From Nematostella vectensis (taxonomy: Eukaryota > Cnidaria > Anthozoa > Actiniaria > Edwardsiidae), in NCBI RefSeq assembly GCF_932526225.1, contig NC_064043.1, positions 12,770,085 to 12,834,084 on the forward strand: a DNA stretch of 64,000 bases. Reading direction: 5' to 3'. Below, one piece after another: positions 11,201 through 23,116 of this stretch (its first letter is position 1; every line of letters starts with the position of its first letter). A program made the translations under genes and the position numbers. The notes beneath the pieces were generated by a model. The model was not told where the DNA came from and made no database searches. It saw only the letters and a list, made by a program, of their open reading frames with translations.

Positions 11201-12253
11201 ATGTGGAGCAAGGGTCACGTGGTATTAAGATGCATGACATCACTCTACACGACACTAGTCCCCAGAGCTCTTTGTGCTCTCTCTTGAGTCAAACACAGGT
11301 ACCACGAGGTATCCCGAGCATCGACGAGGCCGACTCGACTCCGATTCCTAAGGGGAAGTTGTTGCAACGGGATGCACACATCTACAAGGAGGCTTCGATG
11401 GCATGCACCCCTTTGCAAATAGATCGTTTCTTTTCTTAAAGTAAATAAAGGGGTGGATTTATTGAGGTTTTCTAAAAGTTCAAACTTTACGAAGTTTGAC
11501 AACACCTGTCCCAGGGTCAGGACACGAGGCATGTAGCATAAGCACATGTACAGGAAATGTCGCCATAGGACGTGCTTTTGGTGCACGAGTTCTTGAAATT
11601 AATAGAGTCTCGCAGAAGCAAATTTAATGTCAATTTATAAGAACTTAAAACTTTAAAAAAAGTTATTAAGTTCCATTATATGTAAAATTGAAAAGCATTC
11701 AAAGAATAATAATCATGACATCAACGCTAGTCAGGCACCAGGTAGCTAATAACGCACTCGCATCGTACTCGTTAAAGGGTTCACATACATCTATGTTAGG
11801 GCTAAGGAACTTCTTATGGAATTACGATATAACGAGCATGGAAATAAAAGTCTATTTATTTGAAATAATACGAAACTATTTCGAGCTGAAGCCGAAGCGT
11901 CATTTATCGATTAACATCTATCTAGTATTCTTGGCAGCCGTCCTTACTGTCAGTCTCTAGGGACGGCTACGCAGGAGAATTTATCTATCTGGATATCGAT
12001 CTAGACTTTGAGCATGATCAAGTTTGAGCTTCTTTGATTTGGCGTATAATAGTATCAATATGACCATTATGTCTGCATGATCACAAATGTACAGTATCTA
12101 ATGGATTAATAAAAATTTAGTTACAACTCAAAGAAGTCACGTGTTGAAGTACGTACATTCATTAGGGCAGCATTAGCAACACTGCAGAGAGCGCTTGTGC
12201 ACTTCAAATATTGAAGGACTGGTCAAAACATCAAGACTAGGAAGAAACCATAA
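8215..12253. repeat. Segmental duplication, copy 2
   Basis: Second copy of the unit at 1-3553. It starts with the same G-rich block (8220-8250) and ends with the same text at 12253. Differences from copy 1 include a duplicated TTTCTTTAGTCATAG block near 9663-9690, a TCTAAGCTTTATAACATGG insertion near 8443, and about 0.5 kb of unrelated DNA at about 11440-11975. Both copies keep the fibrinogen-like exons open, so the duplication is recent or the exons are under selection. Confidence 0.93.
10117..11147 (+). CDS. Fibrinogen-like secreted protein, last three exons, copy 2 (partial)
   Basis: Exons 10117-10266, 10469-10718 and 10835-11147 have the same lengths (150, 250 and 313 nt) and phases as copy 1 and encode about 237 residues with a TAA stop. 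The fibrinogen N-terminal motif is complete here: GRSCLQ, YWIRP, and VVCEMTTDGGGWTQ, with the second Cys of the expected disulfide present. The remaining C-terminal domain has NRTVHIMTNKDERG, ACGSFTRLPDDD and WGNNCPNTPCNHWG. Compared with copy 1 it has Arg for Cys in SFTRLP and Ser for Cys in RVYSRPG. Function is inferred only: a secreted, possibly carbohydrate-binding protein. The PAN exon at 6372-6586 is the likely upstream part, but the phase between them does not fit directly. Confidence 0.78.
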
Positions 12254-14500
12254 TCAGCTCAGAATATTTCCTTTTCTGGAAACACAAATATGGCGGCCTA
12301 AATGGATTATGACGTCATCATTCAAGCCCCTCGCCTTTTACCGCCGGGAAGATATATTTTTCGCTTTAAAAGCTTTTTCCCGTCGATTTTTGCAATTTTA
12401 GAGCAGCCAGTGTGTTAGGTCATCTTTCCAAGATATCTCGTGCAAGGCTTCGAAGCGATGGATTAAAGATATGGAAGATGGTGAGTATTTATTCGAAGGG
12501 AATTGGAGCTCTGAAGCGACATGTTTGACCGATTTTGAACCCAAACACATGTAGAAATTTGCCAAGATCTCTCTACAATAATTTTTCTGGGCTTAGAAAA
12601 AATTATTCTGAGAATAAGGGGTTGTGTAGCTTTCGAAATCGGTATGTCTCTATATGGGACGCGACGCCAGTTGCTGGGACGTTTGGTTTCTTTAAACAAT
12701 ATCGTGTTGAGCTCTGCACATCACCGACATAAGTATAGGAAACAAGGGCCCTCCCTACACTGTCAAGTGGACTACTTCGTTTGATAGCTAGCCTAACCGT
12801 ATTTATTGCTATCATTTTTTGCTTTTTTTGGCTGATTTTAAAACCAGAAATCTTATACAGCGCTGCCAAAGTTTATTATTAAATAGCTAAATTGAGTAAA
12901 AATAAAATAAAATTAGTGTGAGACAATGCTTAAAGAACGCTGCTTGGTGGAAAAATGGTCTGAGATTATATGGCTTTCAACGTTATTGGAGATTTGCACG
13001 CCAGCTTCTGATACGGCCCTGCCACTGGACCCCCCCCCCCCATGTTTTCTAGGGAAGGGTTTTCTACTTCTAGTATGATCCGAGTATAAACCAAGAGCAT
13101 GGATGAAAGTTGGTTAAAAAGTTTCTATGTATTAAATCCCCAGAGCTAACACAGTATTATACCTATGGGTTTTTTAATTTGCACTAAGACATTAAGACAC
13201 AGCATATTGTGCAATGGGCTTTTGAAATGAGAGGGGATCTATGATTATTTCACATCACTTTTATGTATGGTGCTGATTGTAAAAATTGTATGATGAGACA
13301 AATTGTTTCCACTTTTCTCCCATTTACTCTGACAGAAAGAATTCAAATCATTAGAATTCTGTTGGAGTAAAAATTGTTTAGGAGAAGAATGATAAGCTCA
13401 CGAAAATGATTTGTTTTCAAGACATATTGCATTATACATATGCTGTAAAAACATTTACAACATAACATGTGTCCACTGCATTTCTTTGGGATTGAATATT
13501 TTACCAACAGGCTTGTGTATTTTGGGGGTGGCAAGTTTCCATCCTTTTTGGGTGTATGAAATTTTGAGCTCTGTTGGACCATTCCATGATGTTTATAAGT
13601 GAATACTGCCCCCCTTCCAACCCACCCCTGGGCAATTATCCCTCTAACCTTCAAGGTATATAAATCCTAAGCCCATTCAGCCTTTCGGCTATCAAGGGAC
13701 ATTGTCAAATATTGAAATTTAAGAGTTATACAAAAGATGGTCTGGTTGGTACAAGCCAAGCAAAAAAAAAAAATCAAACTGTGTCTTCTATTTGTTTTAT
13801 TTGATATTCTGTGTACCACATGCTTTTTGTGTGTAGGAGATGAGATGATATAAGCTTATAGCACTATTAAGTCATTAAAACACATATGAAATACTATTTG
13901 TATGTGTCAAGTCATTTTCTGCAGTGGCTGATCCAGGTGTGGTTCTGTGGTCCAATGGTCCAATCCTTTTTAAGCACAAAGCTATTGTAATAGTTTTCAT
14001 AAATTGGACCACCTTTGAAAAATTATTGACCCCCATTCAACTTTTAACAGCGCCTGCACAAGGAATTTTGAATACTGAATGTTCATGATCGACCTACAAA
14101 CTCGGACGGGCTGCATATATAACTTATTGAAACTAAACACAACACACCGTAAGGCATGTATTTATGCATGCATTATGAGCTTCGGAGGACGCAACGAATA
14201 CCATTTGCAGTACTGGATAGTCAACTCCAGGGTCAAGAATCCATGCCTGCTTGTCCACCGTTAACTGTGCCTTCGAATTCCAGTATAATTACGCTTCCAA
14301 GCTGTAATTCAATCGTGATGACCATCATCCTCGCTGTCATCTATTGACTATAGCGAATCGAACTTTTCCACCGAACATTCGAAATTCGAAATATAAATTT
14401 TTACCCCATCTTTGCTCTCAAAGGCTTTTCTACAAGTCTTTCAAGTTTTGATACGCCTAAAACCCTACCAAAAAGCTGTTTTATGCTCTTATTCTTGTCT
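12254..14500. other. Intergenic region with a candidate plus-strand promoter and first exon
   Basis: Around 12288-12480 the sequence has an ATGGCGGCC block, a TGACGTCA (CRE-like) palindrome at about 12312 and a T-rich leader. An ATGGAAGATG follows immediately before a GTGAGT donor (12480-12486), as in a short first coding exon (Met-Glu-Asp). I could not find a downstream exon with a recognisable product. The rest to 14500 holds short open frames without family features. The real content may be a non-coding RNA or a gene continuing into the 14-18 kb region. Confidence 0.3.
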
Positions 14501-14588
14501 CTCCCGAACTGAATTTTTTGACCATCTCAAAGGCCATTATTCGTGCCCAATGTGACGACGATGATTTCTGAACAAAAAAATCGTTGCC

Positions 14589-16296
14589 TTACTGTAAGGC
14601 GTCCGGTTCAAACTCTAGCTGAAGACCACTACTAGTCATCATGCGGGTGTACATCTCATCCACACGCCTGTTCTGCTCGTCTGTGAAATAGTTACGCCAG
14701 TCACCCACCTCCCCTTTGCGTATGAACTTAAAACCAGGCTTAAAATCGGGCCTTTTTCTTTGGTAGAATTGCTCTCCGTCTTTCATGGCATCAAAGGTTG
14801 TCTGACGAACAATCCTTGCAATAACCTCCTCAGATGGAGATCTTCCGACAAATGACGCAATTTGACGAACAGTCCTTGGTAAATCCTGAGACAGTAAACC
14901 GTGAAAAAGCTTGTAAGATTTGAGCCATAGAATACAGTATTCATAAATGAATCTCCATCTGACTACTTGAAAAGAGTACTGTTTTTATTTTGGGTAGCCA
15001 TCACTAAAACCATCACTTTTTACGATATATTATGAGTTTCATGTTGAAATATAATGTCGCAGATCTCAAACAAGAAGATAATAATTTTTATCTTAATTCT
15101 ACAAAAAATTAAGCGATAACAGCCATGTCCCTGGCAGGTGTTTTCTGCCATTACGATCAAGATCAATCAAAACTCTGAATTTTGCATTGGCCGGCCTTCT
15201 TATCTTGCTGGTCGCGGTGTGGCGCGCGTCGCTATATAAAATAATTGCAAATAAAAAGTATTCGAGGTAGAGCGTTCAGCCTGAAATTGATTTACTTACC
15301 TTCTTCATGTCCTCGTACTTGAGGAAGAGAATGTTGGGATCCTCGTGATGCTTCCACCAGCCAAGAACGTGATCAAACCACAAACCCTCTTCCACTGTTA
15401 AACATGGACAGCTTATTATCAACGGTTATCCTCATGACGTGAAGTGTTTAAAACAATACAGTGGAACCCATTTAACTTCAACCCTTAGAAGAGAAAAGTA
15501 CCGGGAGTTCAACTTATCCGACTTCGAGTTACCAGAGTTTATTAAAAAAAGAAAAAGAACACACAAGCTATACAGACACCAGCACTGTTAATGTTTTCAG
15601 AACAGTAGTGATGCAAGTGATGTTGAGCAGTGTTTATATGACGTAACCTGCAGTGTTGCATTATGGGTAGTTGTTAGCCTCGTGGGCTTTGTGTTAAAAA
15701 TACGCCATGTTGTACGTTGATCATTGAAGAGAATAAACAGATAAACGCAGAAATACACTCATAACCATATGAGTTTAACAAGGAAAACCTAGCTCTGTTT
15801 TCTAAAGAGGCTATTACTTCTGTGGGATAAGGTGAGATTTTTAACTCAATACTGTCTGGAAACTATCATTACGTTATGTATCACCCAATGAATGTAATAA
15901 CACCCATATAAATGTAAGAAAATGCTGTCCATAAATGTAATAAACAGTCAACCATAAATATAATAACAAGTTGCCCATAAATGTAATAAACCATTATAAT
16001 AACCATTAATGTAATAGAAGCATCATTAGACGACGAAAATTGGCAAGTGCCATGTAGGTTGTCAAAGAGGGTGCAATGATATGGTATTGACTGACGTCAT
16101 TGATGACGTCACAAAGAACTGAAATACACATATTTCTAATCATTAGGCAAATGCCTTGGCAGATGCCATGTAGGTATCATGGATTTGGTACCTCAGCATG
16201 ACAGGTAGGCGTGAAGGGGGGTGCAAAGTTATGGTACCTTGACATGACGTCATAAATGACATGACTAAAATCATCATCATCATCATCATCATTTTT

Positions 16297-16346
<50 letters not shown>

Positions 16347-19071
16347 AATTATCATTACTTTTATATGATATGTGGGTGTGCATTGGATATTCCTCTCGCT
16401 TAATAACCTACCTCTACCTCTGATGAATGCCTCAAAGAACTCCAACCATGAGGCATCGCACTTGTAATATGCCATCCCTTTGCAGTGAAAGAACAGGGAA
16501 ACTGCGCAGTCCTTCGGGTTACGCATCACATAGATGTACTTCGGCTTAGGGGTGGTGTCAATTCCCATAGGTGCAAAGTGATGGTGCAGGTGGGTTTTAA
16601 AGACTCGTGGTGCAGGAACACTTCGGTAGAATTCAGTCAAATTGTCATTGACAAACACACCTCTTTTCTGTATCATTGGGTAAGCTTCTAGAAACGGCAC
16701 TCTTATAATAATGTCTGATTTATCAATTTGACCATCATTAAAGATCTGCCATACAATTTCAGAAACCCAGGTAGTGCCTTAAAAAAAAGAACAAAACACC
16801 TTAAATTTAATACATTTCATATTGTGGAGATTATTATAAGTTATATCGTGGCACGAGGGGAATTTAGTGATTAAATGTCCCTGCAACCGAGGGATGATTA
16901 GGGAAAGTTTATTTATTATCCAGAGGGAGGGAGGGGCATGAGGATACTGTGGGGGGTGGGGGGCTTGAGAAATTTACGAGCTCTAAAAAGGGGGCGTTGA
17001 AAGTATATGGATTTTACAAAGGGGGGTTTCTGATCTATATAATTTGATAAGTGTCAAATCAGGCTCCTTGGATCAACGAGTTTCGGTTTGGGGGCAGTTA
17101 TTTGGCATGCACAATCCAGAAGTCCATGCAGGATATGCATCAAGCCACGTTTTACCTATGCAATGCAAACCTGTACACACTAAATCATATTTTCATGGTT
17201 TCGGCTATATGATATTTATTAAGTGTGGTTATGTTCCATATTTAAAATTATTAACAAAACGGCCTGATGCTATAAGCGCTCATTCTCATTCTTCCTCTGC
17301 CTCATACAGTGTATACAGATAGCATCAACCTTTTTCAGGTTGAAAACATGGATTTAGTTGCATCGTTGAGAAAGTGTCTTTTCACTTTTTTGAGTGTATT
17401 CATTTTTTCTGAATTAACCCTTTCACTCCTGGGTACTTTTGAGCAAAATTGTAAGAAAAACAGACTGAAAACAGAAACCTCCCCCTCTATTTCAAGTCCA
17501 ACACTACCAGTTAAGCTAAGCTACCGCTGACCCAAGATGGTATGCCTTGAAGTTTCCAACAATGTACTGCGGTGTCTTTTCTTTCTAGCGACGGCACTGC
17601 CTGTTGCCCAGCCTGTTGCTTACAACAGTTTTGCTTGTAATTTGCTAAAAAAATTACAGCTTTTTCTGGAGAGTGCCTTAGGACATCATAAAGTCTATTT
17701 GGGCATAATTAATGCTGTGCTTATGGATGTTTGCAAACTGAGGTTGACTCAATGGGATAATTTCAGCAGTGCAGGCATGCAAACTAGGCTAAACATGGTT
17801 AATCGCTTCTAATGGAGGTTCTATGAATTCTAGCATTGATTATTGTGGCTGATTGCTGTAAAATGGGACCTGACGGAGCGCAATAAAGGTATATATTTGT
17901 GACTTGATCTGTGTTTGCTTGTCTCTATTTGTAGTTCGGAATTTTGTGTCTTTTTTGGTAAGAAATGTTTCAGAGTTTAAGCATTTGTTTACGAATTAGT
18001 CAGAAATCAAGGTTGATATTTTGGCAAAAGAGTCAATTCTATTACATTGTTTAGATGTGCTTTTAAAGGTCGTCTATGCCTTGGAGGAAACCATGAATAT
18101 CTGGGTCTGGGGATGTTTAGTTTGCATTATTGATGTTTTGGAGTTGGGCCTATATTTTACAGGCGTCTCAGGGCATAATAGTAATGAAAGACTTAATATT
18201 TTCAGCAAACTCTTTCCCAGCTAATCTCGTGCTCACATTCTTTTGACATTGTCGTTATCGTTCCTTCCTTTGCTCTTTCTTTCTTCTGTCTCCTGGAGGG
18301 GCGGAGGGGGTGCACCCCTAATAGGTGGGAAGCATAAGGGGGGCACGGGAAATTTTGTTCCTCCTGAAGGTGGGGGGGGGGGGGCAACTAATTTCATCCC
18401 TTCTTTTATCAAAATCCTCACCCCCCCCCCCCCCCCCCCCGGCTGAATAATAAATGAACTTTCCCTCATGCCTATTATATTCTTTGTAGAGTAAACAAAA
18501 GGAAGGCATACTTCTGCAAACACTTTCTAAGAGATGTCAGCAAAAGAAATGATATAGAATGTCAAAATAAATTTGTTAGAAGAATCTACCGCTCATTTAG
18601 TATTTTCAGGACGTGGAGCGTGAGAGCAGCAAAACTGTTGAGTAATGTCCTACTTTACACAGGCAAGGGGAACCTTTCTATTTCAAATACATTGATAGAC
18701 TAAATCCATAAATGTTTCCTCTCATGTTACCCCCTCATTTAGCCACTGCGAATTATTTTGGGGTCCCATCTATCTTCCCGGGTGGCTATCACGCAACACA
18801 ATAGTTAGTTCAGTCAGTACGATAGTATTAACAAACCCATATATATCTTATACAACCAGACAATCATTGTAAACAACTTTTATCTCACGTACTCACCGCA
18901 TTTGGGGTAGGTCGCTACAAATACGTCGCCTTCTTGCACCGGGAGATTCTTGATCTCGTCCAGAAGCTCACGAGTCACACCGGGTAAATATCGTATCTTA
19001 TCGATCTCACGGAATTCCGCAGGTAATTGATAGGGCTCTACCCTAGAGTCTTGAGGTGTCGACAATGCCAT
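14589..19071 (-). CDS. Cytosolic sulfotransferase (SULT-like), gene A
   Basis: Four exons on the minus strand, 19071-18897, 16777-16412, 15394-15300 and 14885-14589, join in frame to a 310-residue protein, the usual SULT length. It should transfer sulfate from PAPS to a small hydroxylated substrate in the cytosol. Visible motifs are TYPKCGTTWV (PAPS 5'-phosphosulfate loop, residues 54-63, split by intron 1 after the Gly first base), FKTHLHHH (catalytic His about residue 121), YIYVMRNPKDCAVSLF (3'-phosphate site), a WFDHVLGWW stretch, LFLKYEDMKK, and RKGEVGDWRNYFT near the C-terminus. The ATG at 19071 is chosen because gene B keeps it (MxSSTPQDS) while the sequence upstream differs. A 2.25 kb transposon begins 15 bp upstream of this ATG. 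Intron 1 carries a second element (16901-18465), and intron 2 a CAT-repeat. The substrate is unknown. Confidence 0.9.
15883..16020. repeat. AT-rich degenerate tandem repeat in SULT A intron 2
   Basis: About five to six imperfect units of CCATAAATGTAATAA with variable spacers lie between exons 2 and 3 of SULT A. Gene B lacks the block in its corresponding intron, so it arose after the duplication or was lost from B. Confidence 0.6.
16269..16345. repeat. CAT/ATC trinucleotide microsatellite
   Basis: Roughly 24 CAT units, interrupted once by TTTTTAT near 16292, lie in intron 2 of SULT A, close to the exon 2 donor at 16411. On the minus strand it reads as poly-Met or poly-Asp open frames, which are artefacts of the repeat. 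Confidence 0.9.
16901..18465. mobile_element. About 1.57 kb inverted-repeat element in SULT A intron 1
   Basis: The left end GGGAAAGTTTATTTATTAT is followed by CCAG and a G-rich tract. The reverse complement of the right end gives GGGAAAGTTCATTTATTAT, then TCAG and a long G-run (C20 on the plus strand at 18421-18440), then TGAGGAT as on the left. The intron of gene B lacks this block, which supports insertion into A. The interior has plus-strand frames at 17044-17322, 17309-17530 and 17537-17812 and an AATAAA at 17882. None has a recognisable domain, so it looks non-autonomous. Confidence 0.7.
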
Positions 19072-19086
19072 CGGGGATAATTTAAA

Positions 19087-21332
19087 GGGAAGCAATTTTC
19101 CACCGGCGTGGAGGAAGGTTGGGTCTGCAGAAAGTCAGCGGTTAATGTATACGTTCGGAACCGATCGGTCAAACGTCGTCGGAAATCCCGACTGACTAAT
19201 GTGGTAATTTCAAGATGGCGGCTGAGATGCCTGGAAATCGCGAGGAATCTACAAGACTAGTTTTACAACAAAATTACGCTCTTTATTTTCTCTGCATTTT
19301 AGTGGTGATAGTTCGTCTATATAGTGTTTGTGTATATAATATATTATATTAATATGTATAATACGTATAGTTTTTTATAATATTTTTAATATTTTATATA
19401 TAGCTAGATTAGATTCTAAATCATATTATTTATTAATTATCTGAGTATTTATTTTTTATAGTGTCCACAATTAGCTTTTTAGCTAAACACTTTTGACACT
19501 TAAATAAAGTTTATGTATGTATGTATGTATGTATGGTAAAATCCATGACAACACTCAATTCCAACGGGTATGGGGAGGGGGGGGAGGGGGGGTTCACGAG
19601 GGTTAATCCTAGGGGAGGATTAGCCGAGGAAAGCGGCAAGTAACTTCGGGGGGGGGGGGGGGGGGGGGTGGTGGGGGTGGTGGAGGGGGGTACTCCTTAT
19701 ATCCATTGGACGGGGATCATCGTCGTATCTTTTAGGGTGTAAATTTGGAGCCTTGGGAATCTTTAGAGGGGTGAAAATGAGAATGCCCAGATTTTTTACC
19801 TTGGTATCTTTTAGGGTGCTATTATAGCAATCGCTCATCTAACCTGTAGCTCATTAAAGAGCGTTAAAACGTGTCAATCAGTTTTCTTAGATCACTAACC
19901 AGCGAAAACATCACACAACCCACGGGACGATAATTGATAGCGAGCTTAACAATGATCTGTTTGTTTTGTTTGAGGTATCTTTTAGGGGGTAAATTCATGT
20001 CTAACCACGCCGAAATACGTTTAATATCGGAGTACCCGCCCCTCTCCCCACCCACCCCGGGAAAGGCATGTTCTGTCCAGCCGGGCGTAAATCATTCATT
20101 TCAGATATGACGGAAAAACATGACATGACGCTTCAAATAAGCCCATTTCACATCGAATAAGGCGGAGAATTTTTCTGAGTACTTAGTAACTTATAGCAAA
20201 CAAAATATCAAGTGCGACTTTTTTAAAATTGATGCCGACTTTTTGTAAAGTGTCATTGAAATTTGAGCTTTTCGTTCCTGAGCTGATACACAGGGCAATG
20301 ATGATCAAGGAAAAATTATCTTAAAAAAACAAAATCTGGTTATGTGCACTTCGGCCTCACTCTATTTGTGTTTTGAAAAATAGTCCGGAATACAAGGAAA
20401 TCTATAGCCATTGTAAGAAAATTCAGCGTTTTCCAGGCTTTTCCGTCATGTCTTCACTTCACGGCATCCTGTTAAAGTTGTAACAAAGAAATACTCGCGA
20501 GGGTTAGCTGCTCTAATAAAATTCAATAATGAATATACACTAACACTATAAATGGATACTGCTTCCAAAATATAATAAAAAGTAAAAGGAACTTCTAAAA
20601 TCATAGAAATCCGATTTTTGTGCTGCGTGGTAGTTCTGGAATCTTTCGCCAATATAAACGGGTTCTTAAATGCTCGAGTCGTTTACATAATAAATAGCGA
20701 TGACAATACCCACATTATAACTATACCTTTCCTGGTACGAGTCGCACCAGCGCCAATAAATGTAAACAAGACGCCTAGTAGATCAAAAACGTTTCAAAAA
20801 CTCCTACCAACATACCGTAAACCTCGACAGAAACATGTTCAAATTTGAAATGAAGACTGCGCATTTTTGCGTCCTACTGATCTACACAGCACTTACCTGA
20901 TTCAGATTATCGTTTGTCTCCTTTTGCGTGAAAAAAAGGAACAACATGAGAGGCAAAGGAATTCCTCTAAAACAGAATTCAAAGACTTGTCAGCTTCATA
21001 AAAAATAAAATAAAAGTAATTATAATCTGTTCTTGCTTGTGTGAAATGTTGTCTTAAAAATTCTCCTTCTATTTCCGAAAGAGTTTGTGACATTGTTCAA
21101 AATGCGGGAATTTTTTTTATAGTTCCCGCCAGATTTAGCCCTGTTGCATTCTATTTTTATACCGGACGTTTTGTAATGCCATAACACCGGAAGTCAATGT
21201 ATAACACCGCTGAAAGCCGGGAAGTCAGTTAGGATTTCCGACTACGTACCGGTGATCGGTTCCGTAAAAACGCTGACTTCCCACAGACTCACCCTTCCTC
21301 TACGCCGGTGAAAAATTGCTTCCCTTATTCCC
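19087..21332. mobile_element. 2.25 kb non-autonomous DNA transposon inserted at the SULT A 5' end
   Basis: The left end (19087-19200) reads GGGAAGCAATTTTCCACCGG, GAGGAAGG, GGAACCGATC, GTCGGAAATC. The reverse complement of about 21215-21332 gives the same blocks in the same order, so the inverted ends are over 100 bp. The element is flanked by TAATTTAAA on both sides (19078-19086 and 21333-21341), a 9-bp target duplication. Gene B has a single corresponding GATAATTCAGAGCG there, which marks the empty site. The right end carries an extra GGGAATAA outside the shared block. Long inverted ends with an 8-9 bp duplication fit Mutator-like or hAT-like elements; the superfamily is not settled. The interior has a TATG microsatellite (19512-19534), a G-run (about 19648-19668) and no transposase frame. 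Confidence 0.87.
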
Positions 21333-21341
21333 TAATTTAAA

Positions 21342-21560
21342 GCGTCTTTGACCAAAACGTGTGATCTTCCGAGGAGCGAGGGCCACTCGGTCGTAAACAG
21401 CAAAGGTGAACCGGGTGAGCCCTACGAGAGTCATTATCTCCTTGACCCTACACGAAGTACTAGCCTAGGGGTCTCCCATGCGCACTACTGCACTGGGTCC
21501 CTCGGATGGTCTGATAATCTCCTTTGCATCTGCTCCTGGGGGGAGGGGGGGTGGACTCTC
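21342..21560 (-). promoter_or_regulatory. Displaced upstream region of SULT A
   Basis: From AGCGTCTTTGAC onward this stretch is homologous to 26284-26530, which lies immediately upstream of the start codon of SULT B. In gene A the same sequence is now separated from the coding start by the 2.25 kb insertion. It therefore probably contains the ancestral promoter and 5' UTR of gene A. No TATA box stands out. Function is inferred from position and from conservation between copies. Confidence 0.55.
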
Positions 21561-22112
21561 CCTAGAAAATGTACATATGTTCGTCAAAAAAATGAATTTT
21601 CAACCCTAAAACGAACGAATGAATGTGTAATACACAGTTTTGTTTTAGTTGACAGCTGATATGAGATCGACTGATTGGGATTTGAATAAACAGAAAGTCT
21701 TAAAAACTGTAACAGGGAGTGTGATTTGTATTTTTTTGTGGTTGGGTCCCCTGTTAGACACCCTTAGGGATAGCACTTGGAGCTAATTTTATACCCTAAG
21801 GGATATGACAAGCATATGTACCGGTAGAGCCTCCCCCTCCCCTGCAGCAGTGAGGGTATAGTGCAAATATGCATGTTAAAAGCCGAGCAAATGACAAAAA
21901 ATCGTAATGCGATGAATAAGCGGGGGCCATGTGCTTGTACGAATTTTGTTATAATTTTAAGTACTTATTGATTGGGAAAATTGTTTTCTGTTTTCGAAAA
22001 CCCAGCGAGGCGAATCGGCAAGTAAAGTGCTAAAGCAAAGTGAAAGAAATGTATTGCGCATGCGCACGCTCAAACATCATGGCAGACTTCCTTGACGACA
22101 AAGCTTATATAT

Positions 22113-22365
22113 ACACCTATTTCAAAATATGTTGTCAGTGCAAATGGCAAATGGCAATTCTCAAATGGCAGTTTTGCCATCATCAAAAAATACCATGGAA
22201 CTCGTCAAATTTCTACTAAATGTAGGAAAATGTGGATAATTTCTGCGATAATATTAACTATCATCTTTATTCTTACAAATAATTATACCCATAAGCAGTG
22301 ATTGGTCGTAGAACTGCCATTTGCCATTCGCCATTTGCACTGACAACGTTTATTGAAATAGGCGT
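22113..22365. mobile_element. About 253-bp MITE with long inverted ends
   Basis: The left end is ACACCTATTTCAA, then GTTGTCAGTGCAAATGGC and AATGGCA. The reverse complement of the right end (22310-22365) is ACGCCTATTTCAA, then GTTGTCAGTGCAAATGGC and AATGGCA. The arms are about 50 bp around an AT-rich centre, and no coding capacity is visible. Confidence 0.78.
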
Positions 22366-22479
22366 ATTTTACGGCTAAAATGTGTATTAGCCGTGGATGG
22401 GTTCAAAGCAATGTACCTTGTATACTATTAAGATTTAACCAGGCGTTTTAATTAACACCGGAAGTTTACGGATAGACTG

Positions 22480-22653
22480 CCCTGTTGCCAGTGCAACAGA
22501 AAGACCGCAAAAAGTTTAAGAATGATGAATCCGACGGTTGGATTGCAAGTATTCACGAATTAGAAAGGGATAAACTAGCCGAAGAAGACTGGGTGCTAGG
22601 TTTAAGCAGGGAATACTTATACCCTAAAGCCCTTTCCAGGGCGGTTACGTAGG
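22480..22653 (+). other. Short coding-like open frame without start codon
   Basis: A frame of about 55 codons, running from just after a TAG near 22478 to a TAG near 22652, reads like real protein in composition (for example KKFKNDESDGWIASIHELER, then a LAEEDWVLGL stretch). It has no Met, and no family was recognised. A similar LAEEDWGLGL reading occurs at about 27760-27789, suggesting that both are remnants of one dispersed repeat rather than a gene. Confidence 0.25.
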
Positions 22654-23116
22654 CGTGGTGTTATTTAAAAGGCGGAATGGTGCGCGTAGGAACAGAGTGA
22701 GTTGAATGGATAAAAACAAAGGCGAATGTAAAGGGCTCAAGTAAATATACGTTAATTCACCACCAACAAGTACATTAAAAACTACATCGTATACAATGTA
22801 TCATATGGATGTTATAACATAAAAATACGCCAATTCCCTAGTAAAAAGTAAAGCGGGGATTGAATGCTTATATCCTGAAATGCAACTAAAGAAGCGAAAA
22901 ATGAAAAAGCGCGCGACAAACCGTCCCTTAGCTCTTCTGGTAGCTAAAATCCCTATAAGCCTATTTAGCTAATAATTACTCGTCAACAGACAAGTTTTTG
23001 TCAAATATGTACCTATTATGTCTATTTTTTGCAGCACCTCGTGTTTGATTATAAGGAAATAACATATTTGGAAGTTCTTATTCTTCGTAAAATTAACGAC
23101 CGAAAAAGTCGTTGCA

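Noticed and set aside
16143-16700. Single long minus-strand frame with poly-Met/poly-Asp
   Set aside because: It is SULT A exon 2 read through its donor into a CAT microsatellite; the real exon ends at 16412.
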